DNA of 64,000 nucleotides, taken from assembly GCF_021602345.1 (NCBI RefSeq), contig NZ_BQID01000011.1, positions 124,001 to 188,000 on the forward strand, in the 5' to 3' direction. The notes below the pieces were generated by a model. That model was not told the origin of the DNA. It did no database searches and saw only the letters and a list, made by a program, of their open reading frames with translations. Position numbers and translations under genes: made by a program. Numbering within the stretch: the first letter of the stretch is position 1; every line of letters begins with the position of its first letter. Origin of the DNA: Pseudomonas pharyngis (GTDB lineage: Bacteria > Pseudomonadota > Gammaproteobacteria > Pseudomonadales > Pseudomonadaceae). Shown here one piece after another: positions 8,930 to 18,420 of the stretch.

Positions 8930-9511
8930 ATGTTAAAACCCAACAGAAAGATCACCAACCCCATCAGCATTATCGCCGTATTTGCATTGATAACGGAGAC
9001 CTCGGCAGCGGTTTCCCTGCCCTTTCTGGATAACGAAGAACGGAAGATCTACATTTGGCTTTTAATCAGCTTTCCTTTTTTCCTGTCGTTCCTGTTCTTC
9101 ATAACTCTTAATTTCAACTATCGCTCCCTTTATGCACCTTCAGACTTTGAAAACGACAGTAGTTTTTTAAAGGCATTTGAGGAAACTGGATCCCACATGC
9201 ATGAAACAGCGACACAGACCGATATAGAATTACACACAGTAAAACTGCAAAAGTTTTTAACTACGCTATATATCGTTGATATCAGGGGACGGACTGCCGA
9301 ATTTGACACAGATGCGCTATTGAAAAAAATCCCACACTCTTCCAAGCACTCACTCAGAATATTCCTGTTCCTGACCCGCTCGACATCGGACGCTTCATTA
9401 ACAGAAAACATCTTCAAATCGTTTAAACAGGCAAAGAAGGCTGCCGGAACGGCCTACTGCATTGCTTACGACGTGGATTCAATGAGCATGATCCAGGTGG
9501 AAAAGGTTTGA
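8930..9511 (+). CDS. Unknown two-helix membrane protein in an AT-rich island
   Basis: I do not recognise a characterised relative. The 193-residue product has two N-terminal membrane helices (about residues 11-32 and 42-63) joined by a short acidic loop (DNEERK), then LNFNYRSLYAPSDF and a cytoplasmic C-terminal domain with predicted beta/alpha character (LYIVDIRGRTAEF, LRIFLFLTRS). Base composition and codon use are more AT-rich than the rest of the window, which suggests acquisition by transfer. The ribosome-binding site is weak and an upstream ATG at 8917 is out of frame. A small membrane-tethered sensor or effector is conceivable, but nothing in the sequence proves it. Confidence 0.7.
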   Translation: MLKPNRKITNPISIIAVFALITETSAAVSLPFLDNEERKIYIWLLISFPFFLSFLFFITLNFNYRSLYAPSDFENDSSFLKAFEETGSHMHETATQTDIELHTVKLQKFLTTLYIVDIRGRTAEFDTDALLKKIPHSSKHSLRIFLFLTRSTSDASLTENIFKSFKQAKKAAGTAYCIAYDVDSMSMIQVEKV

Positions 9512-9593
9512 ACGCCCCGCAGAAAGCGGGAGCAGCAAGATCAGCGCCAATACGGATCCGGATCAGTTTGAAGTACCGCGCGCCCGGAAACAC

Positions 9594-9623
9594 AAAGGCC
9601 TTGTCTTACGACAAGGCCTTTGT
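9594..9623. terminator. Bidirectional terminator between the unknown gene and argG
   Basis: An 11-bp perfect inverted repeat (9594-9604 with 9611-9621) separates the two convergent genes. It is flanked by A- and T-rich bases, so it can act in both directions. Confidence 0.8.
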
Positions 9624-9643
9624 TTCACATCCGAACCAACGAC

Positions 9644-10861
9644 TCAGAATAGCTTGCGGCCCTTGTTGGCAGCAATGCGCATGCGCAGTGCGTTGAGCTT
9701 GATGAAGCCCGCCGCATCGGCCTGGTTGTAGGCGCCGCCGTCTTCTTCGAAGGTCGCGATGTTGGCGTCGAACAACGAATCGTCGGACTTGCGGCCGGTT
9801 ACGATGACGTTGCCCTTGTACAGCTTCAGACGCACAACGCCGTTCACGTTGACCTGCGAAGCGTCGATCATTTGTTGCAGCATCAGACGCTCAGGGCTCC
9901 ACCAGTAACCGGTGTAGATCAGGCTGGCGTACTTGGGCATCAGCTCGTCTTTGAGGTGAGCGACTTCGCGGTCCAGAGTGATCGATTCGATGGCGCGGTG
10001 AGCGCGCAGCATGATGGTGCCACCCGGGGTTTCGTAGCAGCCACGGGACTTCATGCCGACGTAGCGGTTCTCGACGATGTCCAGACGGCCGATGCCGTGC
10101 TCGCCGCCGATCTTGTTCAGCGTCGCCAGTACGGTGGCCGGGGTCATTTCGACGCCGTCCAGCGCGACGATGTCGCCGTTGCGGTAGGTCAGTTCCAGGT
10201 ACTGCGGGGTGTCGGGAGCCTTCTCCGGGGAGACGGTCCAGCGCCACATGTCTTCTTCGTGCTCGGTCCAGGTGTCTTCCAGCACGCCGCCTTCATAGGA
10301 GATGTGCAGCAGGTTGGCGTCCATCGAGTACGGGGATTTCTTCTTGCCGTGACGCTCGATCGGGATCGCGTGCTTCTCGGCGTAATCCATCAGCTTCTCG
10401 CGGGACAGCAGGTCCCACTCGCGCCATGGAGCAATCACTTTCACGCCTGGCTTGAGCGCGTAGGCACCCAGTTCGAAACGCACCTGGTCGTTGCCTTTGC
10501 CGGTGGCGCCGTGGGAAATGGCGTCGGCGCCGGTTTCGTTGGCGATTTCGATCAGACGCTTGGCGATCAGCGGACGCGCGATGGAAGTACCCAGCAGGTA
10601 CTCGCCTTCGTAAACAGTGTTGGCGCGGAACATCGGGAACACGAAGTCACGCACGAATTCTTCGCGCAGGTCGTCGATGTAGATTTCTTTGACGCCCATG
10701 GCCTGCGCCTTGGCGCGAGCCGGCTCGACCTCTTCGCCCTGACCCAGGTCAGCGGTGAAGGTCACGACTTCACAGTTATAAGTATCCTGCAGCCACTTGA
10801 GGATCACCGAAGTGTCCAGGCCGCCGGAATACGCCAGAACGACCTTGTTTACGTCCGCCAT
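9644..10861 (-). CDS. argG: Argininosuccinate synthase
   Basis: Joins citrulline and aspartate with ATP in the penultimate step of arginine synthesis. The product is 405 residues, the normal length. The N-terminal ATP-pyrophosphatase P-loop AYSGGLDTS is at residues 9-17, and typical motifs follow ([21 protein letters not shown]). The start at 10861 ([14 protein letters not shown]) is the family-typical one. It lies beside motY as in P. aeruginosa. The other arginine gene in this window, argF, is about 9 kb away and transcribed separately. Confidence 0.98.
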   Translation of the reverse strand: MADVNKVVLAYSGGLDTSVILKWLQDTYNCEVVTFTADLGQGEEVEPARAKAQAMGVKEIYIDDLREEFVRDFVFPMFRANTVYEGEYLLGTSIARPLIAKRLIEIANETGADAISHGATGKGNDQVRFELGAYALKPGVKVIAPWREWDLLSREKLMDYAEKHAIPIERHGKKKSPYSMDANLLHISYEGGVLEDTWTEHEEDMWRWTVSPEKAPDTPQYLELTYRNGDIVALDGVEMTPATVLATLNKIGGEHGIGRLDIVENRYVGMKSRGCYETPGGTIMLRAHRAIESITLDREVAHLKDELMPKYASLIYTGYWWSPERLMLQQMIDASQVNVNGVVRLKLYKGNVIVTGRKSDDSLFDANIATFEEDGGAYNQADAAGFIKLNALRMRIAANKGRKLF

Positions 10862-10990
10862 GCCATCACTCCACGGGGTTCTACGGAAAGCCGAGGAGTC
10901 TACCGCTCAAACGCGATAATTTACAGAGGCGCGACAGCTTAAGACGACAAAGCGACAGAATCTGTCGAGAGGGCGACGATGACCGGCAGG

Positions 10991-11899
10991 TCAGGAAGTC
11001 GCCGCCGTGTTGGCCGGAGTGCTGGCCTGAGGCGCCGGCGCGGTAGTCGGTGCCACTCGCGCAAGGTGCACGTTGACCCGGCGGTTCTTGGCCCGGTTGG
11101 CGGCATTCGTGTTCGGGACCAACGGGTAGCGCTCACCATGGAAACGCACGGTGATCTGCGATTCCTGAATGCCGTTGGCCTTGAAGAAATCAACCACGGC
11201 CAGCGCACGACGGCGCGACAGCTCACGATTGGTCAGACGATTGCCGCTGTTGTCGGAATGGCCGTCGAGCTCGATGTGATTGACCGTCGGATCGGCCTTC
11301 ATGTATTCGAGCATCACCTGCAACTTGGCCTTGGCGGCGGCGTCCAGCTCGATGCCTTCGCCGGGGAAGCCGATCTGCGATTGTTTGACCTGATCGAAAT
11401 TCTGCGGGAGCAGTTTCGCCACGCAGGTCTGATAGTCATTGAACGCCTTGCTGAACTTGACCGGCAGCAGGCGCACTTCCGACACCCGACCATCGCCTGA
11501 TGCCCGACGTACCACCGGGCTGCGACCGTCCATCAGCCCGCTGATCAGTTGCCCGGCCTGGGACTGCGAACTGTTGAACAGCACGTTGCCGCTGCCCAGT
11601 CGAACCGTGCCCAGATTGATGTCGCCACGCCCCGGCTGCCACGGCGCAGCCGCCGCCAGCAAAGTCGCCGAACCGCCGCCAAGCATGGCGTTGTAGGCGT
11701 TCAGGCGAAAGGTCGCCTGCTCGCCGGCCTTGCGCACGAATTGCCCCGAGCCGAAGTCGGTGATCGGCTGCGTCAGACGGCACTCGAACTTGTCGCCCTC
11801 GACCGTCCACTCAATGTTCTCCAGACGGGTCTGGTAGGTCAGTGCCATCGCGGGAAGGCTGGCAAACACACTGAGCAAGGCTAAATATCGCTGGCGCAC
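10991..11899 (-). CDS. motY: MotY-type OmpA-family flagellar motor protein
   Basis: Periplasmic protein that in Pseudomonas and Vibrio forms part of the ring stabilising the flagellar stator. The 302-residue product has a signal peptide (MRQRYLALLSVFASLPAMA), a MotY N-terminal domain, and a C-terminal OmpA-like peptidoglycan-binding domain (HIELDGHSDNSGN, LSRRRALAVVDFF, NRRVNVHL). I chose the GTG at 11899 because GGAG lies 6 bases upstream; the ATG at 11911 would add four residues and has no good ribosome-binding site. A FliA-type promoter lies upstream, and the position between argG and pyrC matches P. aeruginosa motY. Confidence 0.88.
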   Translation of the reverse strand: MRQRYLALLSVFASLPAMALTYQTRLENIEWTVEGDKFECRLTQPITDFGSGQFVRKAGEQATFRLNAYNAMLGGGSATLLAAAAPWQPGRGDINLGTVRLGSGNVLFNSSQSQAGQLISGLMDGRSPVVRRASGDGRVSEVRLLPVKFSKAFNDYQTCVAKLLPQNFDQVKQSQIGFPGEGIELDAAAKAKLQVMLEYMKADPTVNHIELDGHSDNSGNRLTNRELSRRRALAVVDFFKANGIQESQITVRFHGERYPLVPNTNAANRAKNRRVNVHLARVAPTTAPAPQASTPANTAATS

Positions 11900-11966
11900 G
11901 GGAGGCTCCATTGGCTTCTACAACAAAAAAGACCGAGACATACATCTTTACGGCATACCTATGGGA

Positions 11967-11992
11967 TATCGGACGCTCGTCGCAAAACTTGA
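11967..11992 (-). promoter_or_regulatory. Likely sigma-28 (FliA) promoter of motY
   Basis: On the minus strand TCAAG (11992-11988) is separated by 14 bases from TCCGATA (11973-11967), close to the flagellar sigma-28 pattern TCAAG-N14-GCCGATA with one mismatch in the -10. It lies about 68 bases upstream of the chosen motY start, which fits a flagellar gene. Confidence 0.65.
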
Positions 11993-12059
11993 TAGCGAGT
12001 GCCTGCAAGAGTCTTTTCCGGTAGCATTCGCCTCAGTTTGACCCGCCTGGAATCCCCTC

Positions 12060-13106
12060 ATGTCCGACCGCCTGACCCTGCTGCGTCCCGACGACTGGCA
12101 CATTCATCTTCGCGATGGTGCCGTGTTGACCAATACCGTTGCGGATGTCGCGCGCACCTTTGGTCGCGCCATCATCATGCCCAACCTGGTACCTCCGGTG
12201 CGCAACGCCGCTGAAGCCGACGGCTATCGCCAGCGGATTCTCGCTGCCCGCCCGGCTGGCAGTCGTTTCGAGCCGCTGATGGTGCTGTACCTCACCGACC
12301 GCACCCAGCCCGAAGAAATCCGTGAGGCCAAGGCCAGCGGTTTCGTGCACGCCGCCAAGCTGTACCCGGCCGGCGCCACCACCAACTCCGATTCCGGGGT
12401 CACCAGCATCGACAAGATTTTCCCGGCGCTGGAAGCCATGGCCGAAGTCGGCATGCCGCTGTTGATCCACGGTGAAGTCACCCGTGGCGACGTCGACGTG
12501 TTCGACCGCGAAAAAATCTTCATCGACGAGCACATGCGCCGCGTGGTCGAGCGTTTCCCGACGCTGAAAGTGGTGTTCGAACACATCACCACCGGCGATG
12601 CCGTGCAGTTCGTCAACGAGGCGTCCGCAAACGTCGGCGCAACGATCACCGCGCATCACCTGCTCTACAACCGCAACCACATGCTGGTGGGCGGGATCCG
12701 GCCGCACTTCTATTGCCTGCCGATCCTCAAGCGCAACACGCACCAGGAAGCCCTGCTTGACGCCGCCACCAGCGGCAGCGCGAAGTTCTTCCTCGGCACC
12801 GACTCGGCGCCGCACGCCCAGCACGCCAAGGAAGCCGCCTGCGGCTGCGCCGGCTGCTACACCGCGTACGCCGCCATCGAGCTGTATGCCGAAGCCTTCG
12901 AACAGCGCAATGCGCTGGACAAGCTCGAAGCATTCGCCAGCCTCAACGGCCCACGTTTCTACGGCCTGCCGGCAAACACCGATCGCATCACCCTGGTTCG
13001 TGACGAATGGACCGCCCCGACCAGCCTGCCTTTCGGCGAGCTGACCGTTATCCCGCTGCGCGCCGGTGAAAAACTGCGCTGGCGCCTGCTGGAGGAACAC
13101 GCGTGA
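12060..13106 (+). CDS. pyrC: Dihydroorotase
   Basis: Zinc amidohydrolase that closes carbamoyl-aspartate to dihydroorotate in pyrimidine synthesis. It is 348 residues, the length of the E. coli-type class II enzyme. The metal-binding start motif [10 protein letters not shown] is at residues 12-21, LLIHGEV near 137, HITTGDAV near 177, and GTDSAPH with the catalytic aspartate near 250. The stop overlaps the rnt start by 4 bases, so the two are co-translated. Confidence 0.97.
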   Translation: MSDRLTLLRPDDWHIHLRDGAVLTNTVADVARTFGRAIIMPNLVPPVRNAAEADGYRQRILAARPAGSRFEPLMVLYLTDRTQPEEIREAKASGFVHAAKLYPAGATTNSDSGVTSIDKIFPALEAMAEVGMPLLIHGEVTRGDVDVFDREKIFIDEHMRRVVERFPTLKVVFEHITTGDAVQFVNEASANVGATITAHHLLYNRNHMLVGGIRPHFYCLPILKRNTHQEALLDAATSGSAKFFLGTDSAPHAQHAKEAACGCAGCYTAYAAIELYAEAFEQRNALDKLEAFASLNGPRFYGLPANTDRITLVRDEWTAPTSLPFGELTVIPLRAGEKLRWRLLEEHA

Positions 13107-13777
13107 GTGAAGACCATTTCGACGACGAACTGGACGGTCAAGGTGGCGGCGGTTCGCGCCATCCAATGGCAGCACGCTTTCGCGGCTACCTGCCGGTTGT
13201 CGTCGACGTAGAAACCGGTGGCTTCAACTCGGCCACCGACGCTCTGCTGGAGATTGCCGCGACCACCATCGCCATGGATGAAAAGGGTTTCGTCTACCCG
13301 GATCACACCTACTTCTTCCGCGTCGAGCCGTTCGAAGGCGCCAACGTTGAAGCGGCGGCACTGGAATTCACCGGGATCAAGCTCGATCATCCGTTGCGCA
13401 TGGCCGTCAGCGAAGAAACAGCGCTGACCGACATCTTCCGTGGCGTGCGCAAGGCCTTGAAAGCCAACGGCTGCAAGCGGGCGATCCTGGTCGGCCACAA
13501 CAGCAGCTTCGACCTCGGCTTCCTCAATGCTGCCGTCGCGCGGCTGGACATGAAGCGCAATCCGTTTCACCCGTTCTCCAGCTTCGACACTGCGACCCTC
13601 GCGGGTCTGGCCTACGGTCAAACCGTATTGGCCAAGGCCTGTCAGGCAGCCGACATCGACTTCGATGGCCGTGAAGCGCATTCGGCGCGTTACGACACCG
13701 AGAAGACGGCCGAGCTGTTCTGCGGCATCGTCAACCGCTGGAAACAGATGGGCGGCTGGGAAGACTTCGACGACTGA
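13103..13777 (+). CDS. rnt: Ribonuclease T
   Basis: DEDD-family 3'-5' exoribonuclease that trims the ends of tRNA and other stable RNAs. The product is 224 residues. The exonuclease motifs are visible: VVDVETGG (Exo I), [13 protein letters not shown] (Exo II) and [10 protein letters not shown] (Exo III, DEDDh type). It starts with GTG at 13103 inside the pyrC stop. The N-terminal 25 residues are acidic, Gly-rich and probably flexible. A strong terminator follows. Confidence 0.96.
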   Translation: MSEDHFDDELDGQGGGGSRHPMAARFRGYLPVVVDVETGGFNSATDALLEIAATTIAMDEKGFVYPDHTYFFRVEPFEGANVEAAALEFTGIKLDHPLRMAVSEETALTDIFRGVRKALKANGCKRAILVGHNSSFDLGFLNAAVARLDMKRNPFHPFSSFDTATLAGLAYGQTVLAKACQAADIDFDGREAHSARYDTEKTAELFCGIVNRWKQMGGWEDFDD

Positions 13778-13804
13778 GGGTCGTCGGGTTGGATCCCGCG
13801 CATG

Positions 13805-13833
13805 AAAAAACCGGCTCAAGAGCCGGTTTTTTT
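13805..13833. terminator. Bidirectional terminator between rnt and the peroxiredoxin gene
   Basis: A 12-bp stem (13805-13816 with 13821-13832) with a CAAG loop is flanked by an A run on one side and a T run on the other, between two convergent genes. Confidence 0.9.
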
Positions 13834-13851
13834 GTACCTCGACGATGCGCC

Positions 13852-14454
13852 TTACAGGGCAGCAGCGTTCTCGGTCAGGTAAGCCGCAACGCCTTCTGGC
13901 GAAGCGTTCATGCCTTTGTCGCCTTTTTTCCAGTTGGCAGGGCAGACTTCGCCGTGCTCTTCGTGGAATTGCAGAGCGTCGACCAGACGGATCAGCTCTT
14001 CCATGTTACGGCCCAGCGGCAGGTCGTTGACGATCTGCGAGCGGACAACGCCTTTGTCGTCGATCAGGAACGCGCCACGGAAAGCCACGCCGCCTTCGGA
14101 CTCAACGTCGTAGGCCTTGGCGATGTCGTGCTTCATGTCGGCAGCCATGGTGTATTTCACCTGGCCGATACCGCCATTGTTGACCGGGGTGTTGCGCCAG
14201 GCGTTGTGGGTGAAGTGCGAGTCGATCGACACGGCGATCACTTCTACGTTGCGTGCCTTGAAGTCGGCCATGCGGTTGTCCAGAGCGATCAGCTCGGACG
14301 GGCAGACGAAAGTGAAGTCCAGCGGGTAGAAAAACACCAGGCCGTATTTGCCTTTGATGGCCGAGGACAGGGTGAAGCTGTCAACGATCTCGCCATTGCC
14401 GAGTACGGCCGGGACGGTGAAGTCAGGGGCTTGTTTGCCTACGAGTACGCTCAT
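13852..14454 (-). CDS. 2-Cys peroxiredoxin (AhpC/TsaA type)
   Basis: Thiol peroxidase that reduces H2O2 and organic peroxides. The 200-residue product has the peroxidatic cysteine at residue 51 (DFTFVCPSE) and the resolving cysteine in GEVCPANW near residue 171, making it a typical 2-Cys enzyme. GGIGQVKYTMAAD and GVAFRGAFLID are family motifs. It matches the P. aeruginosa PA3529 position next to bfd and bfrB. A partner reductase is not encoded nearby. Confidence 0.95.
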   Translation of the reverse strand: MSVLVGKQAPDFTVPAVLGNGEIVDSFTLSSAIKGKYGLVFFYPLDFTFVCPSELIALDNRMADFKARNVEVIAVSIDSHFTHNAWRNTPVNNGGIGQVKYTMAADMKHDIAKAYDVESEGGVAFRGAFLIDDKGVVRSQIVNDLPLGRNMEELIRLVDALQFHEEHGEVCPANWKKGDKGMNASPEGVAAYLTENAAAL

Positions 14455-14678
14455 TGATATCTCCTGGTGTAGAAACTTGAAGTTCAGGGTTCGGGCCAGC
14501 CTGCCACCCTCAGGCGACAGCCCTGTGACACGAACCCCCTTCGCAAGGGCCGACCATCATACACTGCGTTTTTCGACTGTCCTTAAAGGTTTTTCGCGAA
14601 ATCCCGGCTGGCATTCAGCCATGTACCACCGTTCGTCAGTCACAGCCGTTGGCGATGAAAACCCTTCGGAAAGCACTT
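14455..14678. other. Peroxiredoxin-bfd intergenic region
   Basis: Divergent promoter region; besides the Fur-type site and promoter described next to it, I see no gene here. Confidence 0.5.
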
Positions 14679-14706
14679 TGACAATCATTCTCGTTAACAT
14701 TAAGAT
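14678..14706 (+). promoter_or_regulatory. Promoter with overlapping Fur box upstream of bfd
   Basis: TTGACA (14678-14683) and TAAGAT (14701-14706) are spaced by 17 bases, a good sigma-70 promoter. Bases 14679-14693 match the 7-1-7 Fur consensus TGATAATNATTATCA at 12 of 14 positions and overlap the -35 element, so Fur binding would block transcription in iron-replete cells. This agrees with the known low-iron induction of bfd. Confidence 0.75.
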
Positions 14707-14745
14707 CCATCGCAATTGAGTCACAACCAGCGACGGTTCTCACTT

Positions 14746-14964
14746 ATGTATGTTTGCCTCTGCACTGGCGTCACCGACGGACAAATTCGCGAAGCGATCT
14801 ATGAAGGTTGCTGCAGCTATAAAGAAGTCCGTCAGGCCACCGGCGTCGCCAGCCAATGCGGCAAATGCGCGTGTCTGGCGAAGGAAGTGGTTCGCGAAAC
14901 CCTGACCAAGCTGCAAACCGCCCAGGCCGCGATCCCCTACCCGGCAGAATTTACAGCCGCGTAA
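14746..14964 (+). CDS. bfd: Bacterioferritin-associated ferredoxin
   Basis: Small [2Fe-2S] ferredoxin of 72 residues that docks on bacterioferritin and delivers electrons to release stored iron. The four cluster cysteines are Cys4, Cys6, Cys38 and Cys41 (MYVCLC and QCGKC). It is transcribed alone, just upstream of bfrB and separated from it by a terminator, so storage and release proteins can be regulated oppositely by iron. Confidence 0.95.
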   Translation: MYVCLCTGVTDGQIREAIYEGCCSYKEVRQATGVASQCGKCACLAKEVVRETLTKLQTAQAAIPYPAEFTAA

Positions 14965-14981
14965 TTATCCCGATTTCGAAG

Positions 14982-15007
14982 AACCGGACTTAAGTCCGGT
15001 TTTTTTA
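14982..15007 (+). terminator. Terminator of bfd
   Basis: A 10-bp palindrome without a real loop (14982-14991 with 14992-15001) is followed by a run of T, 18 bases after the bfd stop. Confidence 0.85.
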
Positions 15008-15163
15008 TGCCTGAAAATCAACTGCTTAGCGCCTAGACGCGGAACACAAACATTCTTATTCCGATTAATTTTCATTTATTATTCAATAACTTAGGTTTGA
15101 CACTTATAAATACCAAGCTCAAACTCTGCCTTATATACCGTTACTTAGGGCAGGACTCCCATC

Positions 15164-15640
15164 ATGAAAGGCGACGTAACAGTCATCCAGCATCTCAACA
15201 AGATCCTTGCCAATGAGCTGGTCGCGATCAATCAGTACTTCCTGCATGCGCGCATGTATGAAGATTGGGGCCTGAACAAGCTCGGCAAGCACGAGTACCA
15301 CGAATCCATCGACGAGATGAAGCACGCGGACAAGCTGATCAAGCGCATCCTGTTCCTCGAAGGCCTGCCGAACGTGCAGGACCTGGGCAAGCTGCACATC
15401 GGCGAGCACACCCAGGAAATGCTGGAATGCGACCTGCGCATCGAGAAGACCGGCCATGCTGACCTGAAGGCCGCCATCGCCCACTGCGAATCCGTCGGTG
15501 ACTTCGGCAGCCGCGAACTGCTCGAAGACATCCTCGAATCCGAAGAAGAACACATCGACTGGCTGGAAACCCAACTGGGCCTGATCGATAAAGTCGGTCT
15601 TGAGAACTATCTGCAATCGCAGATGGGCGAAGACGAGTAA
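15164..15640 (+). CDS. bfrB: Bacterioferritin BfrB
   Basis: Haem-containing iron-storage protein that assembles into a 24-mer shell. The product is 158 residues. The haem ligand Met52 and the ferroxidase ligands Glu18, Glu51, His54, Glu94, Glu127 and His130 are present or at the expected positions. The MKGD start and LENYLQSQM end closely match P. aeruginosa BfrB (PA3531). The AT-rich 157-base upstream region contains TTGACA (15097-15102) but no clean -10 at standard spacing. Confidence 0.96.
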   Translation: MKGDVTVIQHLNKILANELVAINQYFLHARMYEDWGLNKLGKHEYHESIDEMKHADKLIKRILFLEGLPNVQDLGKLHIGEHTQEMLECDLRIEKTGHADLKAAIAHCESVGDFGSRELLEDILESEEEHIDWLETQLGLIDKVGLENYLQSQMGEDE

Positions 15641-15666
15641 TCAGCCAGCGCTAAACTCGAGACACT

Positions 15667-15704
15667 AAAAAGCCCCGCCCTCTTTCGAGAGGCGGGGCTT
15701 TTTA
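15667..15704. terminator. Bidirectional terminator between bfrB and grxD
   Basis: A 13-bp stem (15667-15679 with 15691-15703) with A and T runs on its two sides lies between these convergent genes. Confidence 0.92.
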
Positions 15705-15746
15705 TTGCCTGGACTTCAGGGTTGCCGAAGTCCGGACAGAAACCAA

Positions 15747-16088
15747 TCAGGCTTCGGACTTGGTCGCAGCAGCCTTGGCGGATGCTTCCTTGACCAGGGT
15801 CTGCAGCTCACCGTTGGCGAACATTTCAGCCATGATGTCGCTGCCGCCGACCAGTTCACCGGCTACCCACAGCTGCGGGAAAGTCGGCCAGTTGGCGTAC
15901 TTCGGCAGGTTGGCACGGATTTCCGGGTTCTGCAGGATGTCGACGTAGGCGAACTTCTCGCCACAGCCCATCACAGCCTGCGCAGCTTTCGCGGAGAAGC
16001 CACACTGCGGGGCATTCGGCGAGCCTTTCATGTAAAGCAGAATGGTGTTGTTGGCAATCTGCTCTTTAATCGTTTCGATGATATCCAT
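15747..16088 (-). CDS. grxD: Monothiol glutaredoxin Grx4 type
   Basis: Glutaredoxin of 113 residues with the monothiol CGFS motif at 29-32, which binds a glutathione-ligated [2Fe-2S] cluster and passes it to target proteins. WPTFPQLW and GGSDI are the usual glutathione-binding motifs. The ATG at 16088 (MDIIETIKEQ) has GAGG upstream; the ten extra codons open before it lack coding character. Its place beside bfd and bfrB is conserved and fits iron and Fe-S handling. Confidence 0.95.
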   Translation of the reverse strand: MDIIETIKEQIANNTILLYMKGSPNAPQCGFSAKAAQAVMGCGEKFAYVDILQNPEIRANLPKYANWPTFPQLWVAGELVGGSDIMAEMFANGELQTLVKEASAKAAATKSEA

Positions 16089-16185
16089 GGAGCACCTCGG
16101 CTGAACTTTCCGACTCATGGGTCGGCACGGTGGCGCATTGTAACGGAATCCCGAGCGCGCTGCTCGGTCTCCCCGACAGACTTGC

Positions 16186-18291
16186 TCAAGCCGCCGCCAC
16201 CGTCACCGGCACGCCATTGAGCGCCGCATTGCCTGACAGCTCGTCGAGCCGGCATTCATCGGTCAGGTCATTGGCGCTGGAGCCCGGCTGACCGCTGGCA
16301 ATCGCCAACTGCACACCCGGACGGGCGTGGCCCCATCCATGCGGCAGGCTGACCACGCCTTTCATCATGTCCGCGCTGCCCAGCACCTCGACCTCGATCT
16401 GCCCGACCCGCGAACTGACCCGCACAAGCTGACCATCACTGAGCCCGCGACTGGCGAGATCGTCCGGGTTCATCAGCAACTGATGACGCGGCTTGCCCTT
16501 CACCAATCGATGGTAATTGTGCATCCACGAGTTATTGCTGCGTACATGACGGCGGCCGATCATCAACAGCTCATCGGCGGCCGGCGCCTGCAACGCGGCG
16601 AAGCGCGCAAGGTCGGCGAGGATTTCCGGCGGCGCCGCCTGAACTCGTTGATTGGCGGTCTTCAATCGCGGTGTCAGGTTGGGCTTCAGTGCTCCCAGAT
16701 CAACGCCATGTGGATGATCGAACAGCGTCGCCAGCGACAATTTGTGTTCGGACGCATCGCCATAGGCGCCCATGCGCAAACCCATATCGATCATCTTCGC
16801 CGGCGGCATCGTCGGTTTCAGCTCCTTGCCGGTCTTCGCGGCAAAGGCCTTGGCCAGGCCGACGAAGATCTCCCAGTCGTGCAGTGCCCCCTCCGGTTTG
16901 GCGAGGATCGCCCGATTGAAACGGCTGACGTTGCGCACCGCGAACAGGTTGAAGGTGGTGTCGTAGTGATCGTTCTCCAGCGCCGAAGTCGACGGCAGGA
17001 TCAGGTCGGCGTAACGGGTGGTTTCGTTGATATACAGGTCGACGCTGACCATGAACTCCAGCCCGTCCAGCGCCTGCTCCAGCTGCCGGCCATTGGGCGT
17101 GGACAACACCGGGTTACCGGCCACGGTGATCAAAGCGCGAATCTGCCCCTCGCCTTCGGAGAGCATCTCTTCGGCCAGCGCCGAGACCGGCAACTCGCCG
17201 CCGTATTCAGGACGCCCGGATACGCGGCTCTGCCATTTGTTGAAATGCCCGCCCGAAGTCGACGCCACCAGATCCACCGCAGGCTCGGTGCACAAGGCAC
17301 CGCCGACGCGGTCCAGGTTGCCGGTGACCAGATTGATCAACTGCACAACCCAATGGCACAGCGTGCCGAAGGCCTGAGTGGAAACCCCCATCCGGCCATA
17401 ACAAACAGCGCTTGGCGCGGCGGCGAAGTCCCGGGCCAGTTGGCGGATCTGTTCGGCGGGAACGGCGCACAACGGGCTCATGGCTTCGGCGGTGAAACCC
17501 GCTACCGCCGCGCGAACCTCGTCCAGACCATCCACCGGCAGATGACTGTCCGAAGTCAGGCCCTCGGCGAAAAGAGTATTTAGCACACCAAACAGCAACG
17601 CCGCATCGCCACCGGGACGCACGAACAGATGCTGATCGGCCATCGCCGCCGTCTCGCTGCGCCGAGGATCGACCACCACCACTTTGCCGCCCCGGGCCTG
17701 AATCGCCTTCAGACGCTTCTCGACATCCGGCACGGTCATGATGCTGCCATTGGACGCCAGCGGATTGCCGCCCAGAATCAGCATGAAATCGGTGTGATCG
17801 ATATCCGGGATCGGCAGCAGCAAGCCGTGGCCGTACATCAAGTAGCTGGTCAGGTGATGGGGCAGTTGATCGACCGACGTCGCCGAATAGCGGTTGCGGG
17901 TTTTCAACAGGCCGAGGAAGTAATTGCTGTGGGTCATCAGCCCATAGTTATGCACGCTGGGATTGCCCTGATACACGGCGACCGCGTTCTGCCCATGACG
18001 CTCCTGAATCGCCGAGAGTTTTTCGGCGACCAGCTCGAACGCTTCGTCCCACTCGATGGGCAGCCATTCGTTGCCGACCCGGCGCATGGGCTGGCGCAGG
18101 CGATCCGGATCGTTCTGGATGTCTTGCAGCGCCACGGCCTTGGGGCAGATGTGCCCACGACTGAACGTGTCCTGAGCATCGCCCTTGATCGAGGTGATTT
18201 GCACCTGACCGTCGGTTTCGGTGGTTTCAATGGTCAAACCGCAGATGGCTTCACACAGGTGGCAGGCACGGTGATGGAGAGTCTTGGTCAT
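16186..18291 (-). CDS. Molybdopterin-dependent oxidoreductase (formate dehydrogenase-like)
   Basis: Member of the molybdopterin/DMSO reductase superfamily, 701 residues, cytoplasmic (no Tat signal). An N-terminal [4Fe-4S] motif has Cys10, Cys13, Cys17 and Cys49. MGD-binding motifs include YQGNPSVHN, LGGNPLASNGS, VVDPRRSETA and, near the C-terminus, LMNPDDLASRGLSDGQLVRV of the molydopterin dinucleotide-binding domain. No selenocysteine codon was seen. No electron-transfer partner or maturation gene is adjacent, so the substrate cannot be deduced. Such stand-alone proteins are common in Pseudomonas. Confidence 0.88.
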   Translation of the reverse strand: MTKTLHHRACHLCEAICGLTIETTETDGQVQITSIKGDAQDTFSRGHICPKAVALQDIQNDPDRLRQPMRRVGNEWLPIEWDEAFELVAEKLSAIQERHGQNAVAVYQGNPSVHNYGLMTHSNYFLGLLKTRNRYSATSVDQLPHHLTSYLMYGHGLLLPIPDIDHTDFMLILGGNPLASNGSIMTVPDVEKRLKAIQARGGKVVVVDPRRSETAAMADQHLFVRPGGDAALLFGVLNTLFAEGLTSDSHLPVDGLDEVRAAVAGFTAEAMSPLCAVPAEQIRQLARDFAAAPSAVCYGRMGVSTQAFGTLCHWVVQLINLVTGNLDRVGGALCTEPAVDLVASTSGGHFNKWQSRVSGRPEYGGELPVSALAEEMLSEGEGQIRALITVAGNPVLSTPNGRQLEQALDGLEFMVSVDLYINETTRYADLILPSTSALENDHYDTTFNLFAVRNVSRFNRAILAKPEGALHDWEIFVGLAKAFAAKTGKELKPTMPPAKMIDMGLRMGAYGDASEHKLSLATLFDHPHGVDLGALKPNLTPRLKTANQRVQAAPPEILADLARFAALQAPAADELLMIGRRHVRSNNSWMHNYHRLVKGKPRHQLLMNPDDLASRGLSDGQLVRVSSRVGQIEVEVLGSADMMKGVVSLPHGWGHARPGVQLAIASGQPGSSANDLTDECRLDELSGNAALNGVPVTVAAA

Positions 18292-18420
18292 GGCCAGTCT
18301 CTGTCTTGTTCTGGGCAGGCAATCACGCCTGCGGGAACAAAACTATGGCCCGCAGCCCGATGCAGCGCCAGCGACGTTCGTCTTGTGAATCGGCGGCCAT
18401 CAGGCCCGCCGATAGACGCG

